Of a stretch of 64,000 bases of DNA, positions 8,812 through 19,567 are shown in pieces. The stretch is taken from assembly GCF_002265435.1 (NCBI RefSeq), contig NZ_NOKQ01000187.1, positions 124,001 through 188,000 of the forward strand, given 5' to 3'. The translations under genes were made by a program, and so were the position numbers. The notes under the pieces are model-generated. The model saw only the letters and a list, made by a program, of their open reading frames with translations, ran no database searches and was not told where the DNA came from. Source of the stretch: Tetzosporium hominis. GTDB lineage: Bacteria > Bacillota > Bacilli > Bacillales_A > Planococcaceae. Within the stretch, counting starts at the first letter, position 1; each line of letters starts with the position of its first letter.

Positions 8812-10700
8812 TACACCGTCGCCTGCTGAAGCTGTGACTTGATTTGCTTTTTCAAATCTTCGACCGAGATATGAATTTCGTTTAAGAGTTCCGGAACATC
8901 TCCATGTTCAATGAAAGCATCTGGAATACCGATTCGTGTAACATTCACTTCTTGTTGCTGTTCATTGTAATACTCTAGTACGCTACTACCAAATCCACCT
9001 TGTAAGACAGCCTCTTCGAGTGTCACCAAAGGAATCTGACGTGCAGCTAGTGAATCCAGCATCGCCCCGTCAAGCGGTTTGATAAAACGAGCATTCACTA
9101 CTTCCACTGAAATGCCTTCTTCTCTTAGTTCCTCTGCTGCTTGAAGCGCCATTGGAATAGTAGTTCCGAAAGTTAGGATAGCAGCGGATGTACCCTCTTC
9201 AAGGACTTCCCATGAACCAATCGGAATAGTCTTTAGTTCTTCATCCATTGGAACACCTAAGCCGTTTCCACGAGGGTAACGAAGGGCGATCGGGCCATCA
9301 TTGTATTCGATGGCAGTTTTCACCATGTGCTGTCCTTCGTTTTCGTCTTTCGGCATCATAATCACCATGTTCGGCATATGACGTAAGAATGCAATATCGT
9401 ATACACCTTGGTGCGTCTCACCGTCTGCTCCAACGAGACCTGCACGGTCGATACCAAGGAAGACATTTAAGTTTTGACGACAGACGTCATGAAGCATTTG
9501 ATCGTATGCGCGTTGTAAGAATGTTGAGTAGATGGCTACATAAGGTTTCATGCCGTCCATCGCCATACCAGCAGCCATAGTGATGGCATGCTGTTCAGCA
9601 ATCCCTACATCAATCATGCAATCAGGAAACTCGGAAGCAAAGCCTTCAAGCTTTGATCCAACCGGCATAGCTGGTGTAATAGCCACAATTCGTTTATCTT
9701 CACGTGCTAATTTGCGAACCGTCTCTGAAATTAAGCCACTCCAAGATGGACCTTTAGCAGAAGATTTTACAAAGTCTCCTGTTTCCATTTTGTAAGGACC
9801 GGTACCATGCCACGTACCCACCGTATCAAGCTCCGCTGGTTTGTAGCCTTTACCTTTTTTCGTCAAGACATGAAGAACTACTGGACCGTCAGCATTTTTA
9901 GCAAACTTAAGATTTTCTTCTAAGTCTTCAAAATCATGCCCATTGATCGGCCCTAAATACGTAAAGCCCATCTCTTCAAAGAAGGCACCAGAGACCATCA
10001 AATACTTTAAGCTGTCTTTTACTTTTTCAGCAGTAGCTGCAATACGACCACCAACTGCTGGAATTTTTTTCATCAAGTATTCCAGATCATCTTTAGCTTT
10101 ATTATAAGAGCCATGTGTGCGCAGTTTCCCTAAAATGTTATGGAGTGCGCCAACGTTAGGTGCAATGGACATCTCATTATCGTTTAAGATCACGATCATT
10201 TTCGTTTTTTCATGTCCAATGTGGTTTAAAGCTTCTAAAGCCATACCACCTGTTAAAGCTCCGTCTCCAATGATTGGAACTACATGATTGGATTTCCCAA
10301 GCACGTCACGAGCTTTCGCCATTCCCATTGCTGCAGAGAGCGATGTAGAGCTATGTCCAGCTTCCCACACGTCATGTTCACTTTCCACGCGTTTAGGGAA
10401 TCCACACAATCCTTTGAACTGACGTAGCGTATCAAACTGATTAGCACGCCCTGTCAAGATTTTATGGACATAAGCTTGATGCCCAACATCCCAAATAAAT
10501 TTGTCATCTGGTGAATTGAACGTTTTGTGAAGCGCTAGTGTTAGTTCCACAACACCAAGGTTTGGCCCAATATGACCACCAGTTACAGATAATTTTTCAA
10601 TCAAAAAGTCTCGAATGTCTTGGCTTAGAGATTCAAGCTCTTCATTTGTCATTGTTTTTAAAAAGGATGGACTTGTTATAGTATTCAGATCCACTTCCAT
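8811..10700 (-). CDS. dxs: 1-deoxy-D-xylulose-5-phosphate synthase
   Basis: 629 residues; thiamine-diphosphate enzyme joining pyruvate and glyceraldehyde-3-phosphate, the first step of the MEP isoprenoid pathway. It has the catalytic His segment [13 protein letters not shown], the ThDP/Mg2+ motif [17 protein letters not shown] ... [14 protein letters not shown], and a C-terminal transketolase domain with [18 protein letters not shown]. The ATG at 10700 follows AAGGTG; an earlier GTG adds only one residue. It is followed by coupled yqxC and preceded by ispA, so MEP and prenyl synthesis are clustered. Confidence 0.97.
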   Translation of the reverse strand: MEVDLNTITSPSFLKTMTNEELESLSQDIRDFLIEKLSVTGGHIGPNLGVVELTLALHKTFNSPDDKFIWDVGHQAYVHKILTGRANQFDTLRQFKGLCGFPKRVESEHDVWEAGHSSTSLSAAMGMAKARDVLGKSNHVVPIIGDGALTGGMALEALNHIGHEKTKMIVILNDNEMSIAPNVGALHNILGKLRTHGSYNKAKDDLEYLMKKIPAVGGRIAATAEKVKDSLKYLMVSGAFFEEMGFTYLGPINGHDFEDLEENLKFAKNADGPVVLHVLTKKGKGYKPAELDTVGTWHGTGPYKMETGDFVKSSAKGPSWSGLISETVRKLAREDKRIVAITPAMPVGSKLEGFASEFPDCMIDVGIAEQHAITMAAGMAMDGMKPYVAIYSTFLQRAYDQMLHDVCRQNLNVFLGIDRAGLVGADGETHQGVYDIAFLRHMPNMVIMMPKDENEGQHMVKTAIEYNDGPIALRYPRGNGLGVPMDEELKTIPIGSWEVLEEGTSAAILTFGTTIPMALQAAEELREEGISVEVVNARFIKPLDGAMLDSLAARQIPLVTLEEAVLQGGFGSSVLEYYNEQQQEVNVTRIGIPDAFIEHGDVPELLNEIHISVEDLKKQIKSQLQQATV

Positions 10701-10780
10701 CACACACCTTATCTTCTTATTCCTCTGTTTATAGGTAGTTCTAATGATAGCAATATCAGACGCTAAAATACAGCGAGAAG

Positions 10781-11665
10781 TTAGTTCTCGCGGAAGGTTA
10801 TGTAGTCTGCAAAGCTTTTTAGCAGTCCATCGGCCTTCCCAATCGTTTGTAAAGCCTCAATCGCTTGCTGATGGTATCTTGAGCGTTCTTCAATGGCTCC
10901 TTCTAATGTGAGCAAGGAAGGATACGTACTTTTGTTTGCTGCCTCATCTTTTCCTGCCGTCTTGCCTAGCTTTTCAGAGTTCGAGGTAACATCTAGAATA
11001 TCGTCTTGAATTTGGAACAGTACCCCTAAAGATTCTGCATATCGAGTCAATGCTTGTCGTTCTATTTGATCAGCACCGGCTAACAATGCGCCTCCAACCA
11101 CGCTGAAACGAAGCAATGCACCTGTTTTGTTGGCATGGATTGATTGCAAGTGTACAAGCTCTACACGTCTGTCTTCTGCCTCCATGTCCATCAACTGTCC
11201 TCCGACCATCCCAAGGGCACCAGCAGATTCCGCAAGAAGGTTCAATAATTCTACTTTTTGCTCTGCTGAGTAGTCTGAAGATGCAGCGATAAGACGAAAG
11301 GCTTCCGTTAAAAGTGCATCTCCAGCTAAAATAGCCGTTGCCTCTCCAAACACCACATGATTGGTTGGCTTTCCGCGTCGCAAATCATCGTTATCCATGG
11401 CAGGAAGATCATCATGAATTAGAGAATATGTATGAATGTATTCTAAAGCGCAAGCCACATCGAATCCTTTTTCTAAAGGCGTGTCAAACTCTTCTAAAAC
11501 AGCAAGAAGGAGCATCGGACGTACTCGTTTCCCTCCAGCTTCTAGGGAATAAATCATCGATTTTTTTAATGATTCGACGATATCTTGCTTGCCAATAGCT
11601 TCAATAAGATGCGCATCGACTAGTGGCAGGTTTTTTGAAATAAATGATTTTACTTGCTCACTCAC
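10781..11665 (-). CDS. ispA: Farnesyl diphosphate synthase (polyprenyl synthase)
   Basis: 294 residues. Both aspartate-rich motifs of trans-prenyltransferases are present: first DDLPAMDND within [19 protein letters not shown], second [20 protein letters not shown] binds isopentenyl diphosphate. It makes farnesyl diphosphate from IPP and DMAPP/GPP. The start is a GTG directly after the xseB TAA, so it is translationally coupled. A short-chain product is inferred from the residues before the first Asp motif and from operon context. Confidence 0.95.
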   Translation of the reverse strand: MSEQVKSFISKNLPLVDAHLIEAIGKQDIVESLKKSMIYSLEAGGKRVRPMLLLAVLEEFDTPLEKGFDVACALEYIHTYSLIHDDLPAMDNDDLRRGKPTNHVVFGEATAILAGDALLTEAFRLIAASSDYSAEQKVELLNLLAESAGALGMVGGQLMDMEAEDRRVELVHLQSIHANKTGALLRFSVVGGALLAGADQIERQALTRYAESLGVLFQIQDDILDVTSNSEKLGKTAGKDEAANKSTYPSLLTLEGAIEERSRYHQQAIEALQTIGKADGLLKSFADYITFREN

Positions 11666-11863
11666 TTAGTCTGCCTCCTCTTCGGCGTCTATAAACTGTA
11701 CAAGTTGCTTTTCTGCTTGTTGGAGTTTCGCTGAACATTGTGCTGAAAGCTCCATTCCTTGTTTATAAAGATCAATTGACTCTTCTAAAGGCACGTCTCC
11801 TTGTTCAAGACGACGCACGATTTCTTCAAGTTGCTTCATTGCTTCTTCAAATGTCCGTTCCAT
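11666..11863 (-). CDS. xseB: Exodeoxyribonuclease VII small subunit
   Basis: 65 residues forming the two-helix coiled coil typical of XseB ([36 protein letters not shown], in segments). It binds XseA and is needed for nuclease activity. The ATG at 11863 has GGGTGG 5 nt upstream; a GTG three codons earlier is a poorer start. Overlaps the end of xseA by 17 nt. Confidence 0.93.
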   Translation of the reverse strand: MERTFEEAMKQLEEIVRRLEQGDVPLEESIDLYKQGMELSAQCSAKLQQAEKQLVQFIDAEEEAD

Positions 11864-13211
11864 GATTCCCACCCTTTTCTAAAGATTGTACCTGTACAGT
11901 GGCAGTTCCGTCGTAAAAATGCAATTGAAGTGTATCCTCCTGCTGAATCTCATCAATCGTCTTTACAACTCTATGCTCTTTTTCTGCATAAAGAAACCCT
12001 TTTTGTAAGGTCTGTAACGGACTCAAAGCCTCTAATGTACGAATCCGGTTTACGAGTTGGTGTTTTTTTGCAGTAGTTTGTTGCTGTGTGCTATAAAGGA
12101 TCCGTTGCCGAATGGTTTCTAGCTGCTGATTCGCACGCAGAATACGGTCTATCGGGGAGACATGCATAAGGCGCAGCCCCAGGCGTTCTTGTTGCTGTCC
12201 TGCTCGTTCGATTGAACGCACAGTCGCTTGTTGCAATTGCTCAGTCATGCGAAGGTGTTGTTCTACAAATGGCCGGTAGAGTCTACTTGCATCTTGAAAC
12301 ACAGTAGATTGATTCACACGCTGCAAATCGATTCGAGACTGTTTGACTTTACCCAGTGTTTGTTGAGTTATTCGATCTGAGAAACTCCGTAAACTCTTGA
12401 GCAATTGAAGTTGATCCGGCACTGCAAGTTCCGCAGCTGCAGTTGGTGTCGGCGCACGAAGATCCGCTGCAAAGTCAGCAATTGTCGTGTCCGTCTCGTG
12501 ACCCACGGCACTAATGATTGGCACACGGCTTTTTACAATAGCTCTAGCAACCGTTTCTTCATTAAATGCCCACAGATCTTCAATTGAACCTCCGCCACGA
12601 CCAACTATCAAAACATCAACATCTGGAAACTGATTCATTCTTTCAATCGCTTTAACGATTGCTGGCGCAGCTCCTGGACCTTGCACTAAAGTTGGGGCTA
12701 CTGTCACTTTGGCTAGTGGAAATCTTCTCTCAAGAGTGGTCAGAATATCACGGATGGCAGCTCCGGTAGACGACGTGATGACGCCAATGTGTAGAGGTAT
12801 TACCGGCAATGGTTGTTTTAGAGCCTGAGAAAACAATCCTTCCGTTTCAAGCTTCCGTTTTAACTGTTCATAAGCAACGAACAGAGCACCAACACCGTCA
12901 GGTTCCATAGTTTTCGCATAAAATTGATAATTCCCTGCATTTTCGTATACAGAAATATCACCCGTTACAAAGACATTCATACCTTCTTCAGCACGAAAAG
13001 ATAATGCCTTTGCTTGAGAGGCAAACATCGCACACGCAATGCGAGCCCCAGAATCTTTCAAAGTGAAGTAGATATGTCCGTTGGAATGGTATTTGACGTT
13101 TGATAATTCCCCTTTGACATAAACTTTTCGTAAATAAGGATCCGCGTCAAACTTTCGTTTTATGTAGCGTGTAAGTGCTGACACTGTCAAATAAGTGGCC
13201 CCAGAGCTCAT
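11847..13211 (-). CDS. xseA: Exodeoxyribonuclease VII large subunit
   Basis: About 454 residues. N-terminal OB-fold ([17 protein letters not shown], then [15 protein letters not shown]), a central catalytic domain with [14 protein letters not shown] and [19 protein letters not shown] ... [18 protein letters not shown], and a long C-terminal coiled coil for XseB binding. Degrades single-stranded DNA from both ends. The ATG at 13211 has GGGG 8 nt upstream. Confidence 0.96.
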   Translation of the reverse strand: MSSGATYLTVSALTRYIKRKFDADPYLRKVYVKGELSNVKYHSNGHIYFTLKDSGARIACAMFASQAKALSFRAEEGMNVFVTGDISVYENAGNYQFYAKTMEPDGVGALFVAYEQLKRKLETEGLFSQALKQPLPVIPLHIGVITSSTGAAIRDILTTLERRFPLAKVTVAPTLVQGPGAAPAIVKAIERMNQFPDVDVLIVGRGGGSIEDLWAFNEETVARAIVKSRVPIISAVGHETDTTIADFAADLRAPTPTAAAELAVPDQLQLLKSLRSFSDRITQQTLGKVKQSRIDLQRVNQSTVFQDASRLYRPFVEQHLRMTEQLQQATVRSIERAGQQQERLGLRLMHVSPIDRILRANQQLETIRQRILYSTQQQTTAKKHQLVNRIRTLEALSPLQTLQKGFLYAEKEHRVVKTIDEIQQEDTLQLHFYDGTATVQVQSLEKGGNHGTDI

Positions 13212-13274
13212 GCACATTTCCCCTTTCCCGGTAAAACAAGCTTGTACGTGATGTACAAGCTTGGCATGTCGTTC

Positions 13275-14126
13275 TTATTCAGCTTGTCGTTCTGCACTGA
13301 GACAGGTGTTTTCCATTAACATGGCAATCGTCATAGGACCGACTCCACCTGGTACAGGGGTTATAGCCCCTGCCACGTCTTTAGCAGAATCAAACGCAAC
13401 ATCTCCTGAGAGACGTCCGTCTGAATCGCGGTGAATTCCTACATCGATGACCGCAGCACCTGGTTTGATATGCTCACCAGTAATCATGGATGGCTGCCCC
13501 GTTGCCACAATCAGAATATCTGCCTGTGTCGTGAAGTCTTTTAGATTTGGTGTACGGGAGTGGGTATATGTAACTGTCGCATGACGATTCAATAGAAGTT
13601 GTCCCATAGGCTTTCCTACAATATTACTTCTGCCTACGATAACAGCATGTTTTCCTTCGATTGAAATGCCTGCATAATCAAGTAATTGAATAATACCAAA
13701 TGGTGTACAAGGGATAAATCCTTGTTGGTCTAATAAAAGCTTCCCAACATTTAGAGGATGGAACCCGTCCACATCTTTTTGAGGATCGATGCTTTGTAGC
13801 ACTTTATTCTCGTCAATGTGTTTTGGTAAAGGAAGCTGCACCAAAATACCGTGTACATCAGGGGCTGCGTTTAACTCCTGGATGATTTCAAGCAGTTCTT
13901 GTTCAGATATGGAAGAAGGTTTTTGAATAACAGTAGAATTCATTCCGAGGCGCTTGCTCGTACGTTCCTTACTTCCTACATACGTCTGAGAAGCTGCGTC
14001 TTCACCAACCAATACTACTGTAAGTCCTGGGGTGATACCTTGTTGCTGTAGTTTTGTTACGCGGTGTTTCACTTTTTCAATTACTTGTTCTGCTATTGCC
14101 TTGCCATCGATGATTGTCGCTGTCAT
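13275..14126 (-). CDS. folD: Methylenetetrahydrofolate dehydrogenase/cyclohydrolase FolD
   Basis: 283 residues. Bifunctional enzyme interconverting 5,10-methylene-, methenyl- and 10-formyl-THF with NADP+. Catalytic Lys lies in QTYVGSKERTSKRLGM; other signatures are GILVQLPLPKHI, DVDGFHPLNVGKL, VGRSNIVGKPMGQLL and TPVPGGVGPMTIAML. The ATG at 14126 has GGAG 8 nt upstream. Lies 11 nt after nusB. Confidence 0.97.
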   Translation of the reverse strand: MTATIIDGKAIAEQVIEKVKHRVTKLQQQGITPGLTVVLVGEDAASQTYVGSKERTSKRLGMNSTVIQKPSSISEQELLEIIQELNAAPDVHGILVQLPLPKHIDENKVLQSIDPQKDVDGFHPLNVGKLLLDQQGFIPCTPFGIIQLLDYAGISIEGKHAVIVGRSNIVGKPMGQLLLNRHATVTYTHSRTPNLKDFTTQADILIVATGQPSMITGEHIKPGAAVIDVGIHRDSDGRLSGDVAFDSAKDVAGAITPVPGGVGPMTIAMLMENTCLSAERQAE

Positions 14127-14137
14127 GTTGCACACTC

Positions 14138-14515
14138 CTACTTGTTGATGTATTTCGATAATACGCCATTTACAAATCGGCTGGATTGTTCGTCTCCATA
14201 TGCTTTTGTCAGTTCAATTGCTTCGTTGACCACAACGGCACCTGGGGTATCTTCCGTATGGTTGATTTCAAAAACGGCCATTCGTAAGATTGTCCGTTCA
14301 ATTTTAGGTAACCGGTTTAAAGACCAGTTTTCTAATTTCTCTGCTAAGCTCGCATCGATCTCTTCGCGATGTGCGAGAGTCCCTTTTACGAGGTTTTCAT
14401 AAAACACGTCGTGTTCTTCTGTAACGTGCAGCATTGCTTCGTGGACATCCATGTCCGAATGGTCCAGTTGGAATAGTACTCGTAACGCGTGTTCTCGCGC
14501 TTCTCTTCTTTTCAT
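14138..14515 (-). CDS. nusB: Transcription antitermination factor NusB
   Basis: 125-residue all-helical RNA-binding protein. N-terminal MKRREAREHALRVLFQLDHSD carries the Arg-rich boxA-binding face; the C-terminus has TPGAVVVNEAIELTKAYGDEQSSRFVNGVL. It works with NusE (S10) in rRNA antitermination. AGGAG precedes the ATG. It begins a transcript separate from yqhY, with a promoter at 14552-14579. Confidence 0.96.
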   Translation of the reverse strand: MKRREAREHALRVLFQLDHSDMDVHEAMLHVTEEHDVFYENLVKGTLAHREEIDASLAEKLENWSLNRLPKIERTILRMAVFEINHTEDTPGAVVVNEAIELTKAYGDEQSSRFVNGVLSKYINK

Positions 14516-14551
14516 TCAAGTTGACTCCTTTATACGTTCACTATGTCTTTC

Positions 14552-14579
14552 ATCATAGCATAGAAACGGCCATTACAAA
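14552..14579 (-). promoter_or_regulatory. Promoter of nusB-folD-xse-isp run
   Basis: Minus-strand TATGAT (14552-14557) preceded by TGC, giving an extended -10. The -35 TTTGTA (14574-14579) is weak, at 16-bp spacing. Confidence 0.55.
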
Positions 14580-14611
14580 ACTTTATTCCTTATTCAGAAA
14601 GTTTGACAATA

Positions 14612-14642
14612 CAAAAGAATTCCAGCCGGAATCGGCTGGAAT
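14612..14642 (-). terminator. yqhY terminator
   Basis: Ten-bp perfect stem ATTCCAGCCG / CGGCTGGAAT followed on the minus strand by TCTTTTG. Ends the accB-accC-yqhY transcript. Confidence 0.75.
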
Positions 14643-14650
14643 ATGTCAGT

Positions 14651-15049
14651 CTATTGGTTGGTTTCTGGCGTATCGAATTGAATACCCGTCACATGAACAT
14701 TGACTTCTTTTACTTCAAGTCCCGTCATGTTAAAAATGGCTTGACGGACATTTTGTTGTACTTCTTGAGCAATAGTTGGAACCGATTTTCCGTAACGAAT
14801 CGTACAAAAGACATCGATGAATAATCCTTTTGAAGAGATGTCTGTTTTAATTCCTTTACCATGCACTTTCTTTCCAAGCAGTTCGACAACACCTGCTGCA
14901 AAGTTTCCTCGCGTTGCGGCTACGCCGTCCACTTCATGTGCAGCGATCCCTGCAATTACCGTGATGACCTCTGGTGCAATTTGAATTGTACCTAAGTCAG
15001 CTTTCCCACTAGACATTTGGAAGAACTCTTGATCTTTCGTCTCAGCCAT
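14651..15049 (-). CDS. yqhY: Asp23/Gls24 family protein YqhY
   Basis: 132 residues with the Asp23 domain ([48 protein letters not shown]). YqhY proteins lie downstream of accB-accC across Firmicutes and influence acetyl-CoA carboxylase activity and lipid homeostasis. It overlaps the accC stop by 8 nt, so it is co-translated. No transmembrane segment. Confidence 0.93.
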   Translation of the reverse strand: MAETKDQEFFQMSSGKADLGTIQIAPEVITVIAGIAAHEVDGVAATRGNFAAGVVELLGKKVHGKGIKTDISSKGLFIDVFCTIRYGKSVPTIAQEVQQNVRQAIFNMTGLEVKEVNVHVTGIQFDTPETNQ

Positions 15050-16406
15050 GCGTTGTCTCCTCCTTCATGGTTTCGTAGTGTTCTAAAAACTTTGTATCAA
15101 AGTGACCCGAACGGAACACTTCATGGTCCATCAGACGTAAGTGGAACGGGATTGTCGTCTCCACACCATCTACGATAAATTCTTGAAGGGCACGTTTCAT
15201 CTTAAGTACCGCTTCATCACGAGTTGGCGCGTGTACAATCAGTTTAGCAACCATAGAATCGTAGAATGGCGGAATCGCATATCCAGGATACACCGCAGAA
15301 TCCACTCGAACTCCGTAACCTCCTGGAGGTAAGTACATAACTACTTTACCTGGAGAAGGAATAAAGTTCTTTGACGGGTTTTCTGCGTTGATACGGCATT
15401 CAATCGCCCAGCCATTCATTTGGACATCTTCTTGTTTCAACTGAAGCACTTCCCCAGAGGCAACAAGCAATTGTTGTTTGATCAAATCAACACCTGTAAT
15501 CATTTCTGTTACAGGGTGCTCTACTTGAATCCGCGTGTTCATTTCCATGAAATAGAACGTGCCGTTGACATGGTCATAGATAAATTCTACTGTTCCAGCA
15601 GATTCATAGTTTACTGCAAGAGCCGCTTTGACGGCAGCCTCTCCCATCTTTTGACGAGTTACTTCAGATAATGCAGGAGACGGTGCTTCTTCCACGAGTT
15701 TTTGCATACGACGCTGAATCGAACAATCGCGCTCACCTAAGTGAATGGCATTTCCGTGGCCGTCAGCTAGCACTTGGATTTCTACGTGGCGGAATTCTTC
15801 AATGAACTTCTCTAAATAGACACCAGGATTTCCAAATGCTGCTTGCGCTTCTTTTTGAGTCATCTTGATTCCAGTAACTAACTCTTCTTCAGAGCGAGCA
15901 ACTCGAATTCCTTTACCACCACCACCAGCAGTAGCTTTAATGATGACAGGATAACCGATTTCAGAAGCTACTTGCTTCGCATCTTCAACAGTCTCAACAA
16001 TTCCAGTTGAACCTGGTACAACAGGTACACCAGCCGCTCGCATCGTTTCACGAGCTACATCTTTTGTTCCCATTTTCGAGATAGCAGAGCTTGATGGACC
16101 AATGAATTTAATATTGCATGCTTCACAAAGTTCAGCAAAATCGGAGTTCTCAGCTAAGAAGCCGTACCCCGGGTGAATCCCGTCCGCTCCAGTCAATTTT
16201 GCTACACTCATAATATTTGAGAAATGTAAGTAAGAATCTTTTGAAGTACGTGGTCCGATACAATACGCTTCATCAGCTAATTGTACATGAAGTGCTTCTT
16301 TGTCCGCTTCTGAATAGACAGCAACTGTTTCGATGTCCATCTCTTTACATGCACGGATAATCCGCACCGCAATCTCGCCACGGTTCGCAATCAGTACTTT
16401 TTTCAT
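15042..16406 (-). CDS. accC: Acetyl-CoA carboxylase, biotin carboxylase subunit
   Basis: 454 residues with an ATP-grasp fold. Signatures: [20 protein letters not shown], the glycine-rich ATP loop [14 protein letters not shown], the biotin-carboxylase motif [16 protein letters not shown] and [12 protein letters not shown]. Carboxylates biotin on AccB for malonyl-CoA synthesis. ATG at 16406 has GAGGTG 7 nt upstream. Lies 20 nt after accB. Confidence 0.97.
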   Translation of the reverse strand: MKKVLIANRGEIAVRIIRACKEMDIETVAVYSEADKEALHVQLADEAYCIGPRTSKDSYLHFSNIMSVAKLTGADGIHPGYGFLAENSDFAELCEACNIKFIGPSSSAISKMGTKDVARETMRAAGVPVVPGSTGIVETVEDAKQVASEIGYPVIIKATAGGGGKGIRVARSEEELVTGIKMTQKEAQAAFGNPGVYLEKFIEEFRHVEIQVLADGHGNAIHLGERDCSIQRRMQKLVEEAPSPALSEVTRQKMGEAAVKAALAVNYESAGTVEFIYDHVNGTFYFMEMNTRIQVEHPVTEMITGVDLIKQQLLVASGEVLQLKQEDVQMNGWAIECRINAENPSKNFIPSPGKVVMYLPPGGYGVRVDSAVYPGYAIPPFYDSMVAKLIVHAPTRDEAVLKMKRALQEFIVDGVETTIPFHLRLMDHEVFRSGHFDTKFLEHYETMKEETTHG

Positions 16407-16426
16407 GTTCGTCACCTCTTCGCTGT

Positions 16427-16924
16427 TTATTTAATAGAAAATAGCGGCTGACCATACTCGACTAGCTGGCCGTCTTTTACGAGGATTTCTACGATTTCCC
16501 CTTCTACTTCCGCTTCAATTTCATTAAATAACTTCATAGCCTCAACGATACAAACAACAGAGCTAGCTGTCACTTTATCGCCTACTTTCACGTATGGATC
16601 TGCTTCTGGTGATGACGATTCGTAGAACGTACCTACCATTGGTGAGTTAATTGTTTTGTATGTAGTAGAGGTTTCTTCTGCTACAGGTGCAGCTTGTGGA
16701 GCTTGTGGCTCAGGTGCTTGTGTTGTCTGTGGAGATTGAGATACGGCTTTTGGAGCTTCCACTGTAGTTTCAGCTGCTACTTCACGGACTGGCTGACTAA
16801 CAACCGCTGTTCCCGTAGCGTGCTTTTTTAATTTTAATTTGGTGCCATCTGCTTCAAATACGAATTCATCTAGTGAAGATTGATCCATTAATTTAATGAT
16901 TTCTCGAATCTCTTGAATTTTCAT
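16427..16924 (-). CDS. accB: Biotin carboxyl carrier protein of acetyl-CoA carboxylase
   Basis: 165 residues: a short N-terminal domain ([20 protein letters not shown]), a flexible Pro/Ala/Gln-rich linker (about 55-85) and the C-terminal biotinyl domain with the canonical EAMK biotinylation site ([18 protein letters not shown]). Partner of AccC and the carboxyltransferase encoded elsewhere. Upstream are the remnant spoIIIA genes rather than spoIIIAH, its usual neighbour. Confidence 0.97.
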   Translation of the reverse strand: MKIQEIREIIKLMDQSSLDEFVFEADGTKLKLKKHATGTAVVSQPVREVAAETTVEAPKAVSQSPQTTQAPEPQAPQAAPVAEETSTTYKTINSPMVGTFYESSSPEADPYVKVGDKVTASSVVCIVEAMKLFNEIEAEVEGEIVEILVKDGQLVEYGQPLFSIK

Positions 16925-17035
16925 CGTTATCGAACTCCCCTATTTCAGTAATGACATTCTTTCCATTATCCATTCTACCGTTTTTCGTTCGATTGCGCAT
17001 CCTTTTTTAGTACCTGCTCTTATATTCCCTACATT

Positions 17036-17344
17036 TCAGGCAACAGTGAATAGTGCGACAATAAAAAACTCGTACGCAGTGAGTTTTAATAAGCTGTATA
17101 ATCCACCTTGATTCAGGATGAGCGCCGTCGACCTGAACATGGAATAAAGAGGGACCAGTTCTTTAGGCAGAATCGAAACGATGCGAGCTGTCAGGTCATA
17201 CAACGAGTGGATTAAAAATGTTCCGAATGCTAATAACGTAGCAAAGCGAAGGTAAAACAGAGTGTTCGGTGCCACTTGTTGAACGAATTGAGAAAGTAAC
17301 AGATACAGGATACTACTAGGGAGAGCGATTGCTGCTAGCTCCAT
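17036..17344 (-). CDS. spoIIIAD: Short SpoIIIAD-like membrane protein
   Basis: 102 residues, mostly hydrophobic, with about three membrane segments (ALPSSILYLLLSQFV, LRFATLLAFGTFLIHSLYDL, LLKLTAYEFFIVALFTVA). The pattern L..Q..P......L...L..G.FL...L.D....I..IL matches the middle of SpoIIIAD, but family members run to about 130 residues and this protein is short and diverged. Start overlaps the spoIIIAC stop (TAATG). All other spoIIIA genes except spoIIIAC are missing here, so a role in the forespore channel is doubtful. Confidence 0.6.
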   Translation of the reverse strand: MELAAIALPSSILYLLLSQFVQQVAPNTLFYLRFATLLAFGTFLIHSLYDLTARIVSILPKELVPLYSMFRSTALILNQGGLYSLLKLTAYEFFIVALFTVA

Positions 17345-17550
17345 TACATCTCATTCAGCCAGCGCAGATAGTCTTGAATGACTTTAGAGAATTCCGTAAC
17401 AATTCGCAACAGCTTAATTGAAAAATAGAGAAACGCTGTGACCGAGATGAAAAAAGAATATTCACTTTTGTTGTTAAGTTCTAAAAAGACATGAAGAAGT
17501 GCTAAGAGGATCCCCACACCCGCCATTCGAAAGATGTCTTCAAATCCCAC
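17344..17550 (-). CDS. spoIIIAC: SpoIIIAC-like membrane protein
   Basis: 68 residues, the usual SpoIIIAC length, with two membrane segments. The start MGFEDIFRMAGVGILLALLHV resembles SpoIIIAC (GVDVDVIFQIAGVGIVVAFLH in B. subtilis, from memory). In sporulating Bacilli it sits third in an eight-gene operon between efp and accB; here only it and the AD-like gene remain in that interval. Ribosome-binding site AGGAGGGG lies upstream of the ATG. Confidence 0.75.
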   Translation of the reverse strand: MGFEDIFRMAGVGILLALLHVFLELNNKSEYSFFISVTAFLYFSIKLLRIVTEFSKVIQDYLRWLNEM

Positions 17551-17620
17551 AAAGCCCCTCCTTTTCTACACCTTATGACTCAACATGGTGTATTAGAAGA
17601 AAAGATAAGAAGCAAAACGT

Positions 17621-17657
17621 AAAAAGGAGTCTCTCATCATTGAGAAACTCCCTTTTT
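17621..17657. terminator. efp terminator
   Basis: Imperfect stem AAAAAGGAGT...TCTC with GAGA..ACTCCCTTTTT and a short loop. A/T tracts lie on both sides. It separates efp from the spoIIIAC remnant. Confidence 0.65.
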
Positions 17658-17669
17658 GTGTTGTTTTAT

Positions 17670-17751
17670 GTGTAGGGGAAGCGTTCCGCGGGCGCGGGCT
17701 GAGCCAAGGTCTCAGCTTCCGCTTGTAACCCCGCTGGAGTCACCCCTACAC
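17670..17751. repeat. 82-bp dispersed hairpin repeat, copy A
   Basis: Begins GTGTAGGGGAAGCGTTCC and ends with GAGTCACCCCTACAC. Outer arms GTGTAGGGG / CCCCTACAC pair perfectly, with inner pairs GCTGAG / CTCAGC and GCGGG / CCCGC. 79 of 82 positions equal copy B at 32662-32743. Resembles a GC-rich intergenic hairpin family common in Bacillaceae (from memory). It lies downstream of efp. Confidence 0.85.
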
Positions 17752-17779
17752 ATCTTTCATATATATTACATTAATTAAT

Positions 17780-18340
17780 TTATTGGGCGCGTGAAACGTA
17801 TGAACCTTCAGAAGTATTGATGATTAATCTGTCACCAACGTTGATGAATAATGGAACAGTTACGACAACACCAGTTTCTAATTTTGCAGTTTTCGAACCG
17901 CCGCCAGAAGTATCGCCTTTGATTCCTGGTTCTGTTTCGATTACTTCAAGCTCTACAGTGTTTGGAAGCTCAACGCCTAGTGTTTCACCTTGGTACTGAA
18001 TGATGCTTAGTTCCATATTTTCTTTCAAAAACTTCAATTCGTATTCGATTGAGCTTTCTGGAAGTTCCACTTGATCATACGTATCTGTGTCCATGAACAC
18101 GTGTTGATCACCATTTGCATACAAGTACTGCATTTTGCGTGTATCGATTTGAGCTTTCTCTACTTTTTCACCTGCGCGGAATGTTCGTTCATTTACAGAA
18201 CCCGTGCGAAGGTTGCGAAGTTTTGAACGAACAAACGCTGCACCTTTACCTGGTTTTACATGTTGGAATTCGATAACGCGGTACAAGTTGCCGTCAAATA
18301 CGATGGTAAGACCTGTTTTAAAATCATTTACTGAAATCAT
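17780..18340 (-). CDS. efp: Elongation factor P
   Basis: 186-residue three-domain EF-P (KOW-like N-terminal domain plus two OB domains). Begins [33 protein letters not shown] (in segments); the loop lysine of KPGKGAAF is the position modified in other species. C-terminal signature [28 protein letters not shown]. Relieves ribosome stalling at polyproline. Lies 11 nt after papA; GGAGG precedes the ATG. Confidence 0.97.
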   Translation of the reverse strand: MISVNDFKTGLTIVFDGNLYRVIEFQHVKPGKGAAFVRSKLRNLRTGSVNERTFRAGEKVEKAQIDTRKMQYLYANGDQHVFMDTDTYDQVELPESSIEYELKFLKENMELSIIQYQGETLGVELPNTVELEVIETEPGIKGDTSGGGSKTAKLETGVVVTVPLFINVGDRLIINTSEGSYVSRAQ

Positions 18341-18351
18341 GTGATTTCCTC

Positions 18352-19410
18352 CTATAAAATAACTAATTCTTTTGACGTATGCGTCAATTTCTCGACGCCT
18401 GTCTCTGTTACAAGAGCGTCATCTTCAATGCGCACGCCACCGATGCCCGGTAGATAGATTCCCGGCTCAATCGTGATGACCATTCCTGGCTCTAAGACAA
18501 CATCTGAACGTGAAGAAAGACCAGGTCCTTCGTGAACTTCAAGTCCAATACCATGTCCTAAAGAGTGACCAAATGCTTCACCATACCCTTTAGAGGCAAT
18601 GTAGTCTCGTGAAATGGCGTCGGCTTCTTTACCTGTCATCCCTGGCTTGATTTTCTCAAGAGCAAGTAGCTGAGAGTCTAATACAACTTGGTAAATTTCT
18701 TTAAGTTTGTCACTAGGTTCGCCGACAGCGAGCGTCCGCGTCACGTCTGAAACATACCCGTTGTAATAGGCACCGAAATCAAGTGTAACAAAATCTCCGG
18801 ACTCAATCACTTTATCTGTTGCAACACCATGCGGTAAAGCAGAACGCGTTCCTGATGCCACAATAATATCAAACGACGAAGAAGTGGCACCTTGTTTTCG
18901 CATAAAGAACTCAAGTTCATTGGAGACTTCTAACTCAGTCATTCCCGGTTTGATAAACGTCAAAATATGTTCATATGCATCATCGGCAATTTTACAAGCC
19001 TGCTTAATAATAGTAAGCTCGTCTTCCGTCTTAATCAAGCGGATTTTTTCTACTAGGCCTGATGTCGGCACAAGCTCCGCCTTCAAAGCGTTTGCATAGC
19101 GATCATATTCCGCGTATGTCATCGCATCTTGTTCAAATCCAAGTTTAGTCAATTGCTTGTCTTCAACTAGTTGAGCCACTGCTTTTATAAGAGTGGTTTT
19201 CTGTTCGATGATCTCGTAACCTTCAATTTGGTCGTTTGCTTGCTCTGTATAACGGAAATCCGTGATGAAGAATGCCTCATCTGCTGTAATGACAGCGACG
19301 CCAGCCGTACCGGTGAATCCTGTTAAGTAGCGGCGACTGTATGCGCTGGTAACAAGTAATGCGGGTAGATCTGCTTGTTGCAATGCTTGACGAAGTTTTT
19401 GTAATTTCAT
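18352..19410 (-). CDS. papA: Xaa-Pro aminopeptidase family protein
   Basis: 352-residue M24 peptidase with creatinase N-terminal domain. Metal ligands are visible: Asp in [18 protein letters not shown], His in [17 protein letters not shown], Glu in [22 protein letters not shown]. Cleaves X-Pro peptides in the cytoplasm. GGAGG precedes the ATG. It pairs with efp as in Bacillus (yqhT-efp). The yqhQ/yqhR genes usually upstream are replaced by nrdJ. Confidence 0.95.
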   Translation of the reverse strand: MKLQKLRQALQQADLPALLVTSAYSRRYLTGFTGTAGVAVITADEAFFITDFRYTEQANDQIEGYEIIEQKTTLIKAVAQLVEDKQLTKLGFEQDAMTYAEYDRYANALKAELVPTSGLVEKIRLIKTEDELTIIKQACKIADDAYEHILTFIKPGMTELEVSNELEFFMRKQGATSSSFDIIVASGTRSALPHGVATDKVIESGDFVTLDFGAYYNGYVSDVTRTLAVGEPSDKLKEIYQVVLDSQLLALEKIKPGMTGKEADAISRDYIASKGYGEAFGHSLGHGIGLEVHEGPGLSSRSDVVLEPGMVITIEPGIYLPGIGGVRIEDDALVTETGVEKLTHTSKELVIL

Positions 19411-19516
19411 GAGTAATAGCCTCCTATGTAAACACTAGTTCTAGTGTAGCATAGTGCTATTTTTCAGAAAACGAATATTCCTTCGGAACTCAAAAAAAGA
19501 TGCCGAATTTAATTAG

Positions 19517-19540
19517 AAAAACCGCCTGCAGGCGGTTTTA
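19517..19540 (-). terminator. nrdJ terminator
   Basis: Perfect dyad AAAACCGCC-TGCA-GGCGGTTTT, followed on the minus strand by TTCTAATT. Confidence 0.75.
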
Positions 19541-19567
19541 GTTGTATAACATGAGTAGCTTTTCACC

